Shown here in pieces: positions 36,437-46,600 of a stretch of DNA of 64,000 nt. The position numbers and the translations under genes are program-made. Under the pieces are notes generated by a model. The model did no database searches, was not told the DNA's origin, and saw only the letters and a list, made by a program, of their open reading frames with translations. Each line of letters starts with the position of its first letter. The first letter of the stretch is position 1. This DNA is from Salinimicrobium marinum (GTDB lineage Bacteria > Bacteroidota > Bacteroidia > Flavobacteriales > Flavobacteriaceae). The stretch covers positions 172,940 to 236,939 of the forward strand of contig NZ_BMXB01000003.1 of NCBI RefSeq assembly GCF_014651535.1. The letters run 5' to 3'.

Positions 36437-38725
36437 ATGAAATTAGTATTTATAGGTACTTATCCTCCCCGGGAATGTGGAATAGGAACTTTTACCCGGA
36501 ACCTGACAAAATCCTTGTCAGGATCCGATAAGAAGGGCGGACCACAAAACGAGGTGCTGGTGATCGCAATGGACGATCACGACCAAAAATACAAATATCC
36601 TGCTGAAGTTAAGCTCAGCATACAACAGGAGCAACAAACGGATTATCTCCAGGCAGCTGACTTTATTAACCTTAGCGGGGCAGACGTATGCATTCTCCAA
36701 CATGAATTTGGCATTTATGGTGGACAGTGCGGGGTTTATATCTTACCACTTTTACATCGGCTGGATATTCCGTTTATTGTTACACTTCACACCGTGCTGG
36801 ATTCTCCTTCTTACAGTGAAAAAGCTATTTTGAAAGAGATCTGCAAAATGGCCAATAAGATAGTGGTTATGAATGAAAAAGCTGTTTTTTTCCTAACCAG
36901 CATTTACGACATACCTTCTGCAAGCATTGTTTTAATAGAGCACGGTGTGCCTGATATACACTTCGATAAACAAGAATCCAGAAGAGAATTCAAATTAACC
37001 AATAAGAAGGTTCTCCTGACCTTTGGTTTTATAAGTCGCAATAAAGGAATTGAAACAGTCATTAAAGCCTTACCTGAAGTCATTAAAAAACATCCGCAGG
37101 TACTCTATATTATCCTGGGTAAAACCCATCCAAACGTATTACGGCATTCCGGGGAAGAATACAGGACTTATCTTCAGCTTTTAATAAAGAACCTGGATCT
37201 TCAGTCGCAAGTCTTGCTCTTAAACGAATTCATTGCAGAGAAAGAACTTTTTAAGTATTTAAGTGCCTGTGACATCTATCTTACGCCCTACCTTAATGAA
37301 GCACAGATTACTAGTGGAACGCTTTCGTATGCCATGGGTGCCGGTTGCGCCGTGGTTTCCACCCCTTACTGGCATGCTGCAGAATTGCTTACGGAAGAAA
37401 AAGGAAGGCTTTTTGGCTTCAATAATTCTGAACAACTGGCGGAAATCCTGGATGACCTGCTAGATCATCCCGAAAGCCTGAAACAGATCCAGGACAATGC
37501 CTACAAATATGGAAGAGAAACCACCTGGCCCAAGATCGGGAAAAAATATCTTCAGCTTTCTAAGGCTCTGAAAGACATTCCAAAAGTGAAAACAGAGAAA
37601 AAAGAAAATGCTATAGACCTTCTATTATTACCTCCGTTTTCCCTTACGCATATCAAAAGATTGACAGATGACACCGGGATCATTCAACATGCCAAATTCG
37701 GGATTCCGAATCTTAAGGAGGGATATTGCCTGGATGATAATGCCAGGGCTCTGCTGATGGTCCTGATGACCTATAAACAGAAAAAAGGTGCCGCTGCGTT
37801 AAAGTTTATGCCCATTTACCTGAGCTATATTCATTATATGCAGAATAAGGACGGGACCTTCAGGAATTTCCTGAGCTTTAACAGGAATTTTCTTGATGAG
37901 GTAGGTTCAGAAGATTCCTTTGGAAGAACAATATGGGCACTGGGTTATTTAATTGGGAACGCGCCTAATGACGCCTATTATCAAACCGGGAAACTGGTGT
38001 TTTTTGATGCTCTCCCCAATTTTAAAAGATTAAGATCCATCCGCAGTATAGCCAATACCATTATCGGGGTATGTTATTATTTGAAGACCAATCCGGGGGA
38101 TGAGGGCATGGTGGAGATTTTAAAAAACCTTACAGACAAACTTATTGGACATTATGATGCAAATCATTCTGAAAACTGGAAGTGGTTCGAGTCGTTACTT
38201 GCTTACGATAACGGAATCCTGCCCCTGGCACTCCTGCATTCAGCACAAATAATTCCGGACGAGCGGATTGCTGAAGTAGCCATGATAACCATGGATTTTC
38301 TTACAGAGCACACCCTGAAGGACGGGGCTCTTTCTGTGATTGGTAATAGTAAATGGTATGTAAAAGAGGGGGAACGTTCGTTTTTTGCCCAGCAGCCTAT
38401 AGATGCCATGGCCATGGTATTGATGTTTCACCAGGCTTTCCTTCTGACAGGCCGGAAAGAGTACCTGAACAAATTATTCGCTTCCTTCATGTGGTTCCTG
38501 GGCGAGAACGATCTTAGGATGAGCCTTTACGATTTTGAGACAAAAGGCTGCTGTGACGGATTTGAGCATTATGGGATCAATCGGAACCAGGGGGCAGAAA
38601 GTTCTTTGGCGTATCTTATATCTTATTTGACGGTATTGCAGGCTCATGAGGAATTCTACAAAACCAATGATTCCAAATTTTCTGAAAAGGAAAGTTACCA
38701 GCCTAACCAATCTATGCACTTGTGA
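36437..38725 (+). CDS. bifunctional-looking protein: GT4 glycosyltransferase fused to an alpha/alpha-toroid domain
   Basis: A 762-residue protein. Residues 1 to about 385 are a GT4 domain: TYPPRECGIGTFTRNLT at the N terminus, LTFGFISRNKGIETVIKAL and YLTPYLNEAQITSGTLSYAM in the donor half. From about 395 to 740 follows an all-helical domain (HIKRLTDDTGIIQHAKFG, EGYCLDDNARALLMV, WFESLLAYDNGILPLALLHS) like six-hairpin glycosidases and polysaccharide-modifying toroids. A single chain holding both may transfer a sugar and then trim or phosphorolyse the product. The stop overlaps the start of the next glycosyltransferase (GTGA), so translation is coupled. Confidence 0.88.
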   Translation: MKLVFIGTYPPRECGIGTFTRNLTKSLSGSDKKGGPQNEVLVIAMDDHDQKYKYPAEVKLSIQQEQQTDYLQAADFINLSGADVCILQHEFGIYGGQCGVYILPLLHRLDIPFIVTLHTVLDSPSYSEKAILKEICKMANKIVVMNEKAVFFLTSIYDIPSASIVLIEHGVPDIHFDKQESRREFKLTNKKVLLTFGFISRNKGIETVIKALPEVIKKHPQVLYIILGKTHPNVLRHSGEEYRTYLQLLIKNLDLQSQVLLLNEFIAEKELFKYLSACDIYLTPYLNEAQITSGTLSYAMGAGCAVVSTPYWHAAELLTEEKGRLFGFNNSEQLAEILDDLLDHPESLKQIQDNAYKYGRETTWPKIGKKYLQLSKALKDIPKVKTEKKENAIDLLLLPPFSLTHIKRLTDDTGIIQHAKFGIPNLKEGYCLDDNARALLMVLMTYKQKKGAAALKFMPIYLSYIHYMQNKDGTFRNFLSFNRNFLDEVGSEDSFGRTIWALGYLIGNAPNDAYYQTGKLVFFDALPNFKRLRSIRSIANTIIGVCYYLKTNPGDEGMVEILKNLTDKLIGHYDANHSENWKWFESLLAYDNGILPLALLHSAQIIPDERIAEVAMITMDFLTEHTLKDGALSVIGNSKWYVKEGERSFFAQQPIDAMAMVLMFHQAFLLTGRKEYLNKLFASFMWFLGENDLRMSLYDFETKGCCDGFEHYGINRNQGAESSLAYLISYLTVLQAHEEFYKTNDSKFSEKESYQPNQSMHL

Positions 38726-39744
38726 AAGTTGCTGTGTTGTCGCCCGTTGCCTGGAGGACACCTCCCGAGAAATACGGACCCTGGGAACAGGTTGCCTCAA
38801 CCATTACCGAAGGCCTGGTTAAAAAAGGCCATGATGTAACTCTTTTTGCGAGCGGTAATTCGGTTTCCTCCGCAACACTGAAATCCGTATGTGAGCTACC
38901 ATACGAATCTGACCCTTCGGCCGATCCCAAAGTCCTTGAATGTCTGCACATCAGCAACCTCATGGAACATGCTGCAGATTTTGATATCATCCACAACCAT
39001 TTTGATTTCCTTCCCCTTACGTATTCCCGGCTGATCAACACCCCAATGATCACCACCATCCATGGCTTTTCATCTCCCAGGATCGTTCCGGTATACAAGA
39101 AATACGATACTGAAGTCGCTTACATTTCCATTTCAAATTCTGACAGGCACCAGGAACTGACTTATCTGGATACCATTTATCATGGGTTAGATGCTTCCCT
39201 TTTCAGCTTCAGGAAAGATAAGGAGGACTACTTGCTGTACTTCGGCAGGATACATCCTGAAAAAGGCCTGCATAGGGCTATAGGAATTGCATTAGAATCG
39301 GGATTTCCTCTAAAGATTGCAGGGCTGATACAGGATCAGGATTATTTTACAAACGAGATCAAGGAAAAGATCGATGGAAAAAACATACAGTACCTGGGGA
39401 ACTTAGGAAAAGAGGACCGGAACATACTGCTGGGTGGTGCAAAAGCCCTGCTGCATCCCATTAGCTTTGAGGAGCCTTTTGGCCTGAGCGTAGTTGAAGC
39501 CATGATGTGCGGAACCCCGGTGATCGCCTATTCCAAAGGCAGTATGCCAGAACTGATCGTCCACGGGGTCACCGGATTTCTTGTAAAGGATATACCTGAA
39601 GCTGTTGTTGCGGTTCAAAAGCTCGACGACCTTGATCCTGAAAATTGCAGGACTCATGCAGAAACAAACTTTAGTATGGAAAAAATGATCAATTCTTATA
39701 TAGCAGCCTACAAGAAGGTGATTGCCGGTTATAATTCATTTTAA
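38722..39744 (+). CDS. GT4-family glycosyltransferase
   Basis: A 340-residue GT-B enzyme. It begins with GTG (KVAVLSPVAWRTPPEKYGPW), overlapping the previous stop by 4 bases. The donor half has LLYFGRIHPEKGLHRAIGIA and the E-x7-E signature SFEEPFGLSVVEAMMCGTP. It is the last plus-strand gene of the saccharide cluster, and its 3' end overlaps that of the convergent GH130 gene by 9 bases. It is probably a step-two glycosyltransferase acting after, or in complex with, the fused enzyme. Confidence 0.93.
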   Translation: MKVAVLSPVAWRTPPEKYGPWEQVASTITEGLVKKGHDVTLFASGNSVSSATLKSVCELPYESDPSADPKVLECLHISNLMEHAADFDIIHNHFDFLPLTYSRLINTPMITTIHGFSSPRIVPVYKKYDTEVAYISISNSDRHQELTYLDTIYHGLDASLFSFRKDKEDYLLYFGRIHPEKGLHRAIGIALESGFPLKIAGLIQDQDYFTNEIKEKIDGKNIQYLGNLGKEDRNILLGGAKALLHPISFEEPFGLSVVEAMMCGTPVIAYSKGSMPELIVHGVTGFLVKDIPEAVVAVQKLDDLDPENCRTHAETNFSMEKMINSYIAAYKKVIAGYNSF

Positions 39745-41196
39745 CAAGGCAGTAAACAGTTCTTCCAGGTTAACCACCGCATAGGTGGAAGAGTAATCGG
39801 ATACCGCATAGGGTAAAATAAGGCTGTTATTGTGGATAAGGGAGCCGCAGGAATAGACCACGTTGGGTACATACCCGTTTCTCTCTTCTTCAAGGGGCAT
39901 CAGAATAGGTTCTTCAAGCCTTCCGATCTCTATGGAAGGATCGTCCAGATCCCTGAGTGTTGCCCCGATACTATAGCGTCGCATGGGTCCCACCCCGTGG
40001 GTGATAATAAGCCAGCCCTTTTCAGTCCAGAGAGGAGAGCCGCAATTGCCTATCTGGGTAAATTCCCAGGGATATTTTGGTTCCTGTATCATGACAGGAT
40101 TTTTCCAAAGGGTGGTCCTTTCGGAAAACATCAGGTAATTATTCACCCCATCGATCCTCGAAAGCATGGCATATTTGCCTTTTATCTTTTTTGGAAATAA
40201 TGCAAGGTTCTTGCCCTGGGCACCGTTTCCGTGTAAAGGCATTATCCGGAAGGTGTAGAAGTCTTCGGTTGATAAAAGCTTGGGCAGAATGGTATGGCCG
40301 TTATAGGCAGTGTAAGTGGCATAGAACTTAACGGTATTATCATCTTCCGTAAACCTAACAAACCTCGCGTCTTCTATGCCGCGGTTTTCAGATTCTGAGA
40401 TGGGAAAAATGACACGCTCAGAAATGTCGGCATCCTTGTGGAATTTGATATCATAAAAAGAATCCACCAGCCAGGTGATCTCTTCCAGAGCCATCCTCAT
40501 AGAGGAATCGATCTCCACTTGTTTCAGCAGGTTATTTACCGCATTTTTTAGGATATAATAATCAAACCTGTCCGGGAGATCATCCATGATAATACCGGAA
40601 TGTTCTTCCGAAACCTCCATCTCCTTCAGCTTTTTGACAAATCTTTTTTTATCATATAGTTTTTTATGCAGAATTGCAGCCATATCCACATAATCTCCCA
40701 CTTTGGCAAGACGCAGATCGTTGTTGATACCCAGGATCCCTCTTCTGAATACTATGGAGGAAATATGCCCTTCCCCCGTTGCCCTGAAGGAAATAATGAC
40801 TCTCTTTTCTCCTTTTTCGAGATAGGACTGGTCCAGATCTTCTATGATGGAAGGATTGAAAAATGCGGCAGATTCCAGGGAATATTCCATCGTATTATAG
40901 GACCCGATAAGCATTTTACGTTCATCAGAAAGATCATTATAATCAATTTCCATTTCCTCAATGATGCCACGAATGTTGTCACAGTGTTTAAAGAAAAGAC
41001 GGGATACATTCCGGTGCCGACTGGCAAATTCCCTGAGGGTTTGTTCAAGGGTTCGGCTTACCTGATCTTCAGTCATCAGAAGGATCCTGTTCACCAAAGC
41101 TTTGGTTCGATGGTCTCCATTGTTGAAAAAGCGAGCTACCACCCGGCTTGCATCGGGAAAAAAGGTGAAGTCCTTACGTGTTATAGAGACTCTCAT
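39736..41196 (-). CDS. GH130-family mannoside phosphorylase/hydrolase
   Basis: A 486-residue protein from the ATG at 41196 (MRVSITRKDFTFFPDASRVV); the 13 extra upstream codons are less likely. The C-terminal 300 residues are a five-bladed propeller of the GH130 type: ESENRGIEDARFVRF, SPLWTEKGWLIITHGVGP, ERNGYVPNVVYSCGS. GH130 enzymes cleave beta-mannosides, most by phosphorolysis. The long N-terminal helical domain (about 190 residues) is found in one GH130 subgroup. No signal peptide, so it acts on intracellular sugars. It faces the glycosyltransferase cluster and probably completes the cycle by releasing mannose (or mannose 1-phosphate) from the product. Confidence 0.92.
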   Translation of the reverse strand: MRVSITRKDFTFFPDASRVVARFFNNGDHRTKALVNRILLMTEDQVSRTLEQTLREFASRHRNVSRLFFKHCDNIRGIIEEMEIDYNDLSDERKMLIGSYNTMEYSLESAAFFNPSIIEDLDQSYLEKGEKRVIISFRATGEGHISSIVFRRGILGINNDLRLAKVGDYVDMAAILHKKLYDKKRFVKKLKEMEVSEEHSGIIMDDLPDRFDYYILKNAVNNLLKQVEIDSSMRMALEEITWLVDSFYDIKFHKDADISERVIFPISESENRGIEDARFVRFTEDDNTVKFYATYTAYNGHTILPKLLSTEDFYTFRIMPLHGNGAQGKNLALFPKKIKGKYAMLSRIDGVNNYLMFSERTTLWKNPVMIQEPKYPWEFTQIGNCGSPLWTEKGWLIITHGVGPMRRYSIGATLRDLDDPSIEIGRLEEPILMPLEEERNGYVPNVVYSCGSLIHNNSLILPYAVSDYSSTYAVVNLEELFTALLK

Positions 41197-41309
41197 AGGT
41201 AGGGATGAAAGATGGAAGATACATCTAATTACCATAGAATAAATGCTTTTTCTTATGTATTAATGGATCATATGCAGTTTTTTAGCTGGAAGTCTTCAGT
41301 TAGGATTTA

Positions 41310-41942
41310 GTGCATCTAAGCCTCCAACTAATGATACAGAATGGTAGCCTAGACATGCTGGGAGAAGTAGGTGCCCAATATTTGGGCTACTCTTCTTCAG
41401 ATCCCGCATACTATCCATTTTACAGGATAGCCGAAGAGGAGGGGATTCCTGTAGGGATACATACCGGAGCGAGTTTTCCCGGACCTCCTTTTAGGTGCTG
41501 CCCAAAATTCAGGCTCAGATATGGAGATCCGCTGCTCCTGGAGGACATGCTGGTGTAATTCCCAAAGCTAAAGGTCTTTATGATGCACGCCGATGGGGCA
41601 GGATCATATTCCGAATATACTTTGATTTTGATGAACATTTATCCCCAGCTCTATACAGATATTAGTATAGTCAACTGGATTCCGGGGATGGAACAGGTGC
41701 TTGAATCTTTCCTGCGGCAGGCGAAACAGATGGGACTGGTAAACCGTATACTTTTCGGAACAGATCAAATGATATGGCGCGAAGCAATTGGAATAGCAGT
41801 GAATCGTATCAATTCCCGGGACTTTCTGACTGCGGAAGAAAAAGCGGATATCTTCTATTACAATGCAGCTGAATTCCTTGGCCTTGAAGAGGATGTGATT
41901 GGTCAGCATCATCAGATGGTGAGGGAAGTGAAGGGGAATTGA
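41310..41942 (+). pseudogene. amidohydrolase (metal-dependent hydrolase), truncated with in-frame stop
   Basis: Only the C-terminal part of an amidohydrolase_2-type protein remains: LDMLGEVGAQYLGYSSSDP, IPVGIHTGASFPGPP, DPLLLEDMLV, an in-frame TAA (41556-41558), then FPKLKVFMMHADGAGSY and NRILFGTDQMIWREAIGIA, DIFYYNAAEFLGL. The active-site histidines in HTG and MMH and the aspartate in FGTDQM are visible, but the first third of the gene with the HxH motif is absent upstream. The loss of the 5' end plus a nonsense codon shows this is a dead gene. It directly follows the saccharide cluster. Confidence 0.85.
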
Positions 41943-41998
41943 ATTTAAGGTTGACAAGCCAAAAGGAAAGTAAGAACATAAATGGAAATAATAGATCT

Positions 41999-42277
41999 AT
42001 GGGAATTAAAAAGAAGATATCTATAGGAATTCTTACCCTGGTTTGTGCTGTAATGTTATTATTCGCAGGTGAGATATTTACGATGGCCGATAGCGGCAAT
42101 TTGATGCCGGTCATATAACAAAATATTGAAAAAACATCCGCTGAAATTGAAGAATATAGCCCTGCACTACTTTCAGTTTTTTTCACCTCCATGAAAGCCG
42201 TTTCTGCCTTGTTGCTAAGTCTGTCTGTCGGAGTCTTAATATTGATCTATGGCCCCTTCAGGAGGAGAAGAAAATGA
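41999..42277 (+). pseudogene. small membrane protein interrupted by a stop codon
   Basis: A 92-codon frame with one internal TAA (42116-42118). Before it: MGIKKKISIGILTLVCAVML and a helix ending MADSGNLMPVI. After it: QNIEKTSAEIEEYSPALLS, a second helix AVSALLLSLSVGVLILIYG and a basic tail PFRRRRK. Two helices with a short charged loop between them give a plausible intact protein if the stop were a sense codon. No family is recognised. It lies right after the broken amidohydrolase. Confidence 0.65.
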
Positions 42278-42353
42278 TATAAACCGAGAAAGGGAAGGAA
42301 GTGCTTGTAATTCTTTTAATAGTAAAATCAATTCGGGGTCGACTGCACCCATA

Positions 42354-42641
42354 TCAATGCTTAAATCTAGCAAATTCTTTCGTATGAAATCGATCGGCTA
42401 CCATAAGACACACCTTATTACTAATTCTTTCTTTAGTATTTTTTAGATGCTTAAGGATTTGACTTTTAGAATATAGGTCTTCTAATTGTCGAATATCTTC
42501 CTGAAACGTTAGTTCTGTAGTGGCATATAGTGCTCTAGGAATAATAATATCTTTGTCTTGTTGAAGATCAAGTCTACTATAATCCATATCCCAAAACACG
42601 TGTTTTGGAAAGATATCAGCTATATTTCTATGACGTCTCAT
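42354..42641 (-). CDS. DUF6922-type protein
   Basis: A 95-residue protein starting MRRHRNIADIFPKHVFWDMD and ending ADRFHTKEFARFKH. The FPKHVFWDMDYSRLDLQQDK and IIIPRALYATT segments match my recollection of the DUF6922 family of Bacteroidetes, in which family members often sit near nucleotidyltransferase (AbiEii-like) genes. No such partner is next to it here. It is transcribed in the same direction as the Wadjet-like operon and starts 193 bases after jetD, with AT-rich DNA between. It may be the survivor of a toxin-antitoxin or abortive-infection pair; that is inference. Confidence 0.7.
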   Translation of the reverse strand: MRRHRNIADIFPKHVFWDMDYSRLDLQQDKDIIIPRALYATTELTFQEDIRQLEDLYSKSQILKHLKNTKERISNKVCLMVADRFHTKEFARFKH

Positions 42642-42834
42642 AATGCAATTTTATAAAATATTTTTTTATTGCTTCTGAGATTATATTAAATCTAACCTTG
42701 AATAATCAAAACCTTTGCCACAATCTTTAATAACAGGGCAAATATGAACTCACTGGTAATCTCTCCTTAAATTTCCTAATGATGTCAAAAGCTATTTTTA
42801 TCTTGTGATGAACATTTTTATTTTTTGAAGAAAA

Positions 42835-43689
42835 CTAACGTTCCACAATTAAACTTTCCTGATCCAGACCTTTTTTGTATTTGTGTAGCAGATCGATCAG
42901 AACTAAAAGATCCTTTTCCTCTATTGAATTGATATTAAAATTCATTTTTTGTAGATTATATCTTTCACGACTACCTGATATTTTCAATAGTTCCTCAAAT
43001 CCTTTTGGAATGAAAAACCGGCTTTTTTCAGGGATGTATTTTTTATATTCATGGAGATAAATTCCGATTCCGGCCAAATCGAAATCCCCAAAATGAAGAT
43101 AGTTATTGGGTATGGATCTCATCCATTTTACAAAATCTTTATTCTGATTTTGGGGATAGCGGCTTATAAACAATGGCCGGATATCTTCAAATAGATAGGC
43201 CTGTTCCTTTAACCTTCTGAAATTCTCAGAATTTTCCACGCCCACAATGGTGACATCGGATGCAGGAATAAAATCTTCAAAGTCATAGATGAAATGAAAA
43301 ATGCCCTCCAAGGGTTGGATCAGAATTTCTTCAGCATTTAATGTTGCAGAAATAGAAGTGAAGCAGTTCACTAAAAATCCTTTGAAGGTCCGAATGGACT
43401 TTAATTTAGAATCCCCTGTGACGTTCACAAGGGATGCACGAGAGGTATCGCTTTCCTCCAAAGCTGCCACGTAGGCTTGTAGGTCTTTAATGGAAAATCT
43501 AGTATTGATGTACAAGTCCAGCTTCTCTTGATTGGCTAAGCCCACTGTTTTCCTGATCTTCCCGGTTCGAAATAAAATATTTTCCTGAATGAGATCTTCA
43601 ATTACGGCGTGCTTAGCGGCACTTCCGGGAAGTATAGTGCCATCAGATAATTCTAAAAGAACTTTTGCTATGCGAAGGGGAAGTTTCAT
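42835..43689 (-). CDS. jetD: JetD-like Toprim nuclease subunit of a Wadjet/MksBEFG system
   Basis: A 284-residue protein with a C-terminal Toprim-like fold. The conserved acidic residues are Glu152 in VGVENSENF and Asp202/Asp204 in HFGDFDLAG. The N-terminal approximately 110 residues are helical and would bind DNA or the motor. In Wadjet systems this subunit (JetD/MksG) cuts the plasmid that the SMC-like motor has extruded. It is the last of four tightly packed genes, three bases after jetC. It is short for the family (many are nearer 350-400 residues), with the shortfall on the N-terminal side. Confidence 0.82.
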   Translation of the reverse strand: MKLPLRIAKVLLELSDGTILPGSAAKHAVIEDLIQENILFRTGKIRKTVGLANQEKLDLYINTRFSIKDLQAYVAALEESDTSRASLVNVTGDSKLKSIRTFKGFLVNCFTSISATLNAEEILIQPLEGIFHFIYDFEDFIPASDVTIVGVENSENFRRLKEQAYLFEDIRPLFISRYPQNQNKDFVKWMRSIPNNYLHFGDFDLAGIGIYLHEYKKYIPEKSRFFIPKGFEELLKISGSRERYNLQKMNFNINSIEEKDLLVLIDLLHKYKKGLDQESLIVER

Positions 43690-43692
43690 ATA

Positions 43693-46600
43693 CTACAGGC
43701 TTTTCGCTGCCGGTATCTTTTGTACCAGTCGTTTTACAGTGGTGAAATTTTTGCTGTTTTTGGACAGGATGTAAGTGTAGCGGTATTCCGTCGCGTTATA
43801 ACTGGTGGGAGAACCGTTGATCAACAGGATATTTCGGTCATTGGCAAATTTTAGAATACCTTTCACATTGTTGGGGTGAAGCCTGCCAATCTCATCCATC
43901 ATGCAGTGAAGCTTGAAATCCTTAAACTTTTTTGAAGCATTGTCCTTAAATACATTCAGCAGCATAATATTGATCATTGCTTTCACCAGCACATCGGTGC
44001 CTTCAGATCCTACGTTGGATAGTTTTTCCACCCATTGGGAATCATTGTCATTTTCAACGATCCTGAATTCCAGCCCAAAAGAATCAGAAAGTTTCAGTTC
44101 ATCGGCTTTAAAAAGATTGATCTCTTTGAGTAATTGCTTAAGAAGCTTTACCGCCTGGGCATTACTAGAGTTCTGATCATCTGAAGAAAAAAGATTGGTT
44201 TCACCCAATTGCATTCCGTTTTCATCATTGAAGGCTTTTATTTCAAGCAGGATCTTCATAATCTTATTGGAACTTTCCACGGTTCTCATCGCCATACTTT
44301 TTATAGCGCCTACAAAGTTTCTGTATTTAAAATCTGAATTGATCTTTTGGATTACCCGGTTGATCTCTCCTTCTTTAGAAAGCATTTCCCCGGTCTCTTT
44401 TCCAATTTGCCTTATAATGTGTGAAAAACGTTCATTCACCCGTGCTTCATATTCTGCAATTTTATCTTCCTCTAAGAATTCCCTTAGGTCTTCGGCAAAA
44501 TTCAGGTAATTATTGGTGCTGTTGAAGCGGGTTGGGAAATTGAAAATGTTCTCTTCGGCAAAATTTCCGGCGAACCTGGTAATTGCTTCCTGTAGGGTCC
44601 TTAGTTTTTCAATGCCGGAATAGTGTTTTTCTGTGATGTTTTCAATCAGTTTGCTTCCGCTGAGGGCTGTTTTGTCCTTTTCATTAAACTGATTTAAAAG
44701 CTTCTCAATTTCGGGAAACCAATCCAGCTTCCTGAAATCCTCATACTTCTCCAGGTCCTGTAGGATTTGTCTCAATTGATTTTTCAGTTCTTTAACCTGT
44801 TCAGTCTTATTTTTCAGATCTTCGAGAAGGTTGTTTTCCTTACTCCTATATTCTGCTTCTGTTCTTTCCAGTTCTTTATTTAATAATGATCGGCGGTTCC
44901 TGAGGTCGGGTTCTTTATCAAATAATTCCCGCTTGTCCTTGTGATATTCAATGACCAGTATATTATTGGATTCAATAAGATCCAATTCCAAGCCTATTTC
45001 CCCCAGATTTTTGTCAATTTCTTCGATCCGCCCGGTATCTGCTCCCTGTTTATTGAATTCAGATTTCTCCTGCGCTTTTATCTCTTTTGTTCGTGAGGCA
45101 ATTTCCTTTTCTTTATTTGTTACCTGTTCTTTTAAATCCTTAAGAAGGTGTTTTAAATTCGTTTCCTCCTGAAGCAGCAGGTCTTTCTTTTCTTTGTTTT
45201 TAGCTGAAACTTCCCTCTTTACCCTTGTCAGTAATTTGTCCAAAGCATCTTTCGTGTCCTGTTTTTTCGCGGCTAAATTTTTCCAATCCTCCTGAAGTTT
45301 TTCCAGAGCCTCTGTTTTTTCTGCAGCTGCTTTTTGCTCCAGTTCATGAAGGGAATTTTCTGTTTTAGTAAGCTTTTGTGAAAATTGCTCCTTGTGATAG
45401 CTATTAGAGGAAATCTGTTCTTTCAGGCTATTGATCTTAGGACGGAATCTTCTCTTTAAATTTTCCTTTGCTTTTTCCTGGTTTTCTAAGGCTTCTTTCT
45501 TCCTTGACTGTAGTTTTTCCGCTTCTTCTGAAAGTTCCTGAATTTTCTCCTCATAGTCTTCCAGAGTTCTTACCTGTTTGTCAATAGCGCTTAGATCAAG
45601 CTGCACCCCATAAAAGCTATCGGAATTTCCCTCGCTTAATTGCGGACTTAGATCTTTGCTGAAGAGTACGTTTTCTTCATCCACCACTTTTCCAATAGAG
45701 CTCTCCCAGTTTGGAAGGTTCGTATTAAGCCATTCATAAAAAGAGCCTTTGCTGTCATCTATTTTTCTTTTAACGGTCTCTATTTTTTTACTGGTTTCCT
45801 GAAGTGATCTTTCCAGATCATCTAATATAGCCTTAGAACCATTTTCTGCCTTTGCATTTTCCAGTTCCCATTCTTTTTTCAGGTGGTCTTTTTCCTTTCC
45901 GGAATTTTCTATGGTGGCTTTAGCAGTAATTATTTGTTGTTCCAGATCTTTTTTCTCCTCTTCCAGGGCTTTTGTTTCAGACTTAAAAAGAGGTGTATGT
46001 TTAATTTTTACTTCTTTAATTTTTAATTCCTGAAGGGAGTAGTCTTTATCCTGTATTTCATTTTCAGCAAGTTTGATTGCCTCGTGGTGCTGTTTTTCTA
46101 TCTGCGCGATCAGGTTCTCATATTTTTCCTGCAGGTTTTCTTTATAAGTACCAAAGCTCTCCTGGTGTTCCAGTCTTTCCCGGGTGATCTTATTTTTAAA
46201 CTTTTCAAGCTGGGTTTCAAGTTGATCCAGCCTGGCCCGGTATTGTTGTTCAATGGCCTCGAATTTCCCGGTAAGCAGCTTTCGTTCCTCCTGTAAGTTT
46301 TTTTTGTTGAAAATTAGGCCCGACTTTCTTTCAGCCCTGGATAAAATGGTTTCAATACTTTTGTCTTCGTAAACCTTCTTTTTCTCTTTCAGCTCTTTAA
46401 GTTGGCTGGAGATAATCCCAATGTTTGTTTGCAGCTGTTTTTGGTTTTTTTCAAAGTTGGCTCTAAGAGCGTTCAGGCGATCCCCGGCTTTTGTTTCCGC
46501 CACCGTGGCTTTTTCCAGTTCCTCTTCTATTTCAGGTTTGGTGGATTGGACGCTGTAAAGGAACCAGCCCAATTGTGTGGAAGAACTTTTCTTTTCCTGT

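Noticed and set aside
42591..42608. Perfect 18-base palindrome CCAAAACACGTGTTTTGG
   Set aside because: It falls inside the DUF6922 coding sequence (FPKHVFWD) and appears to be a by-product of codon choice; no second copy was found near a promoter.
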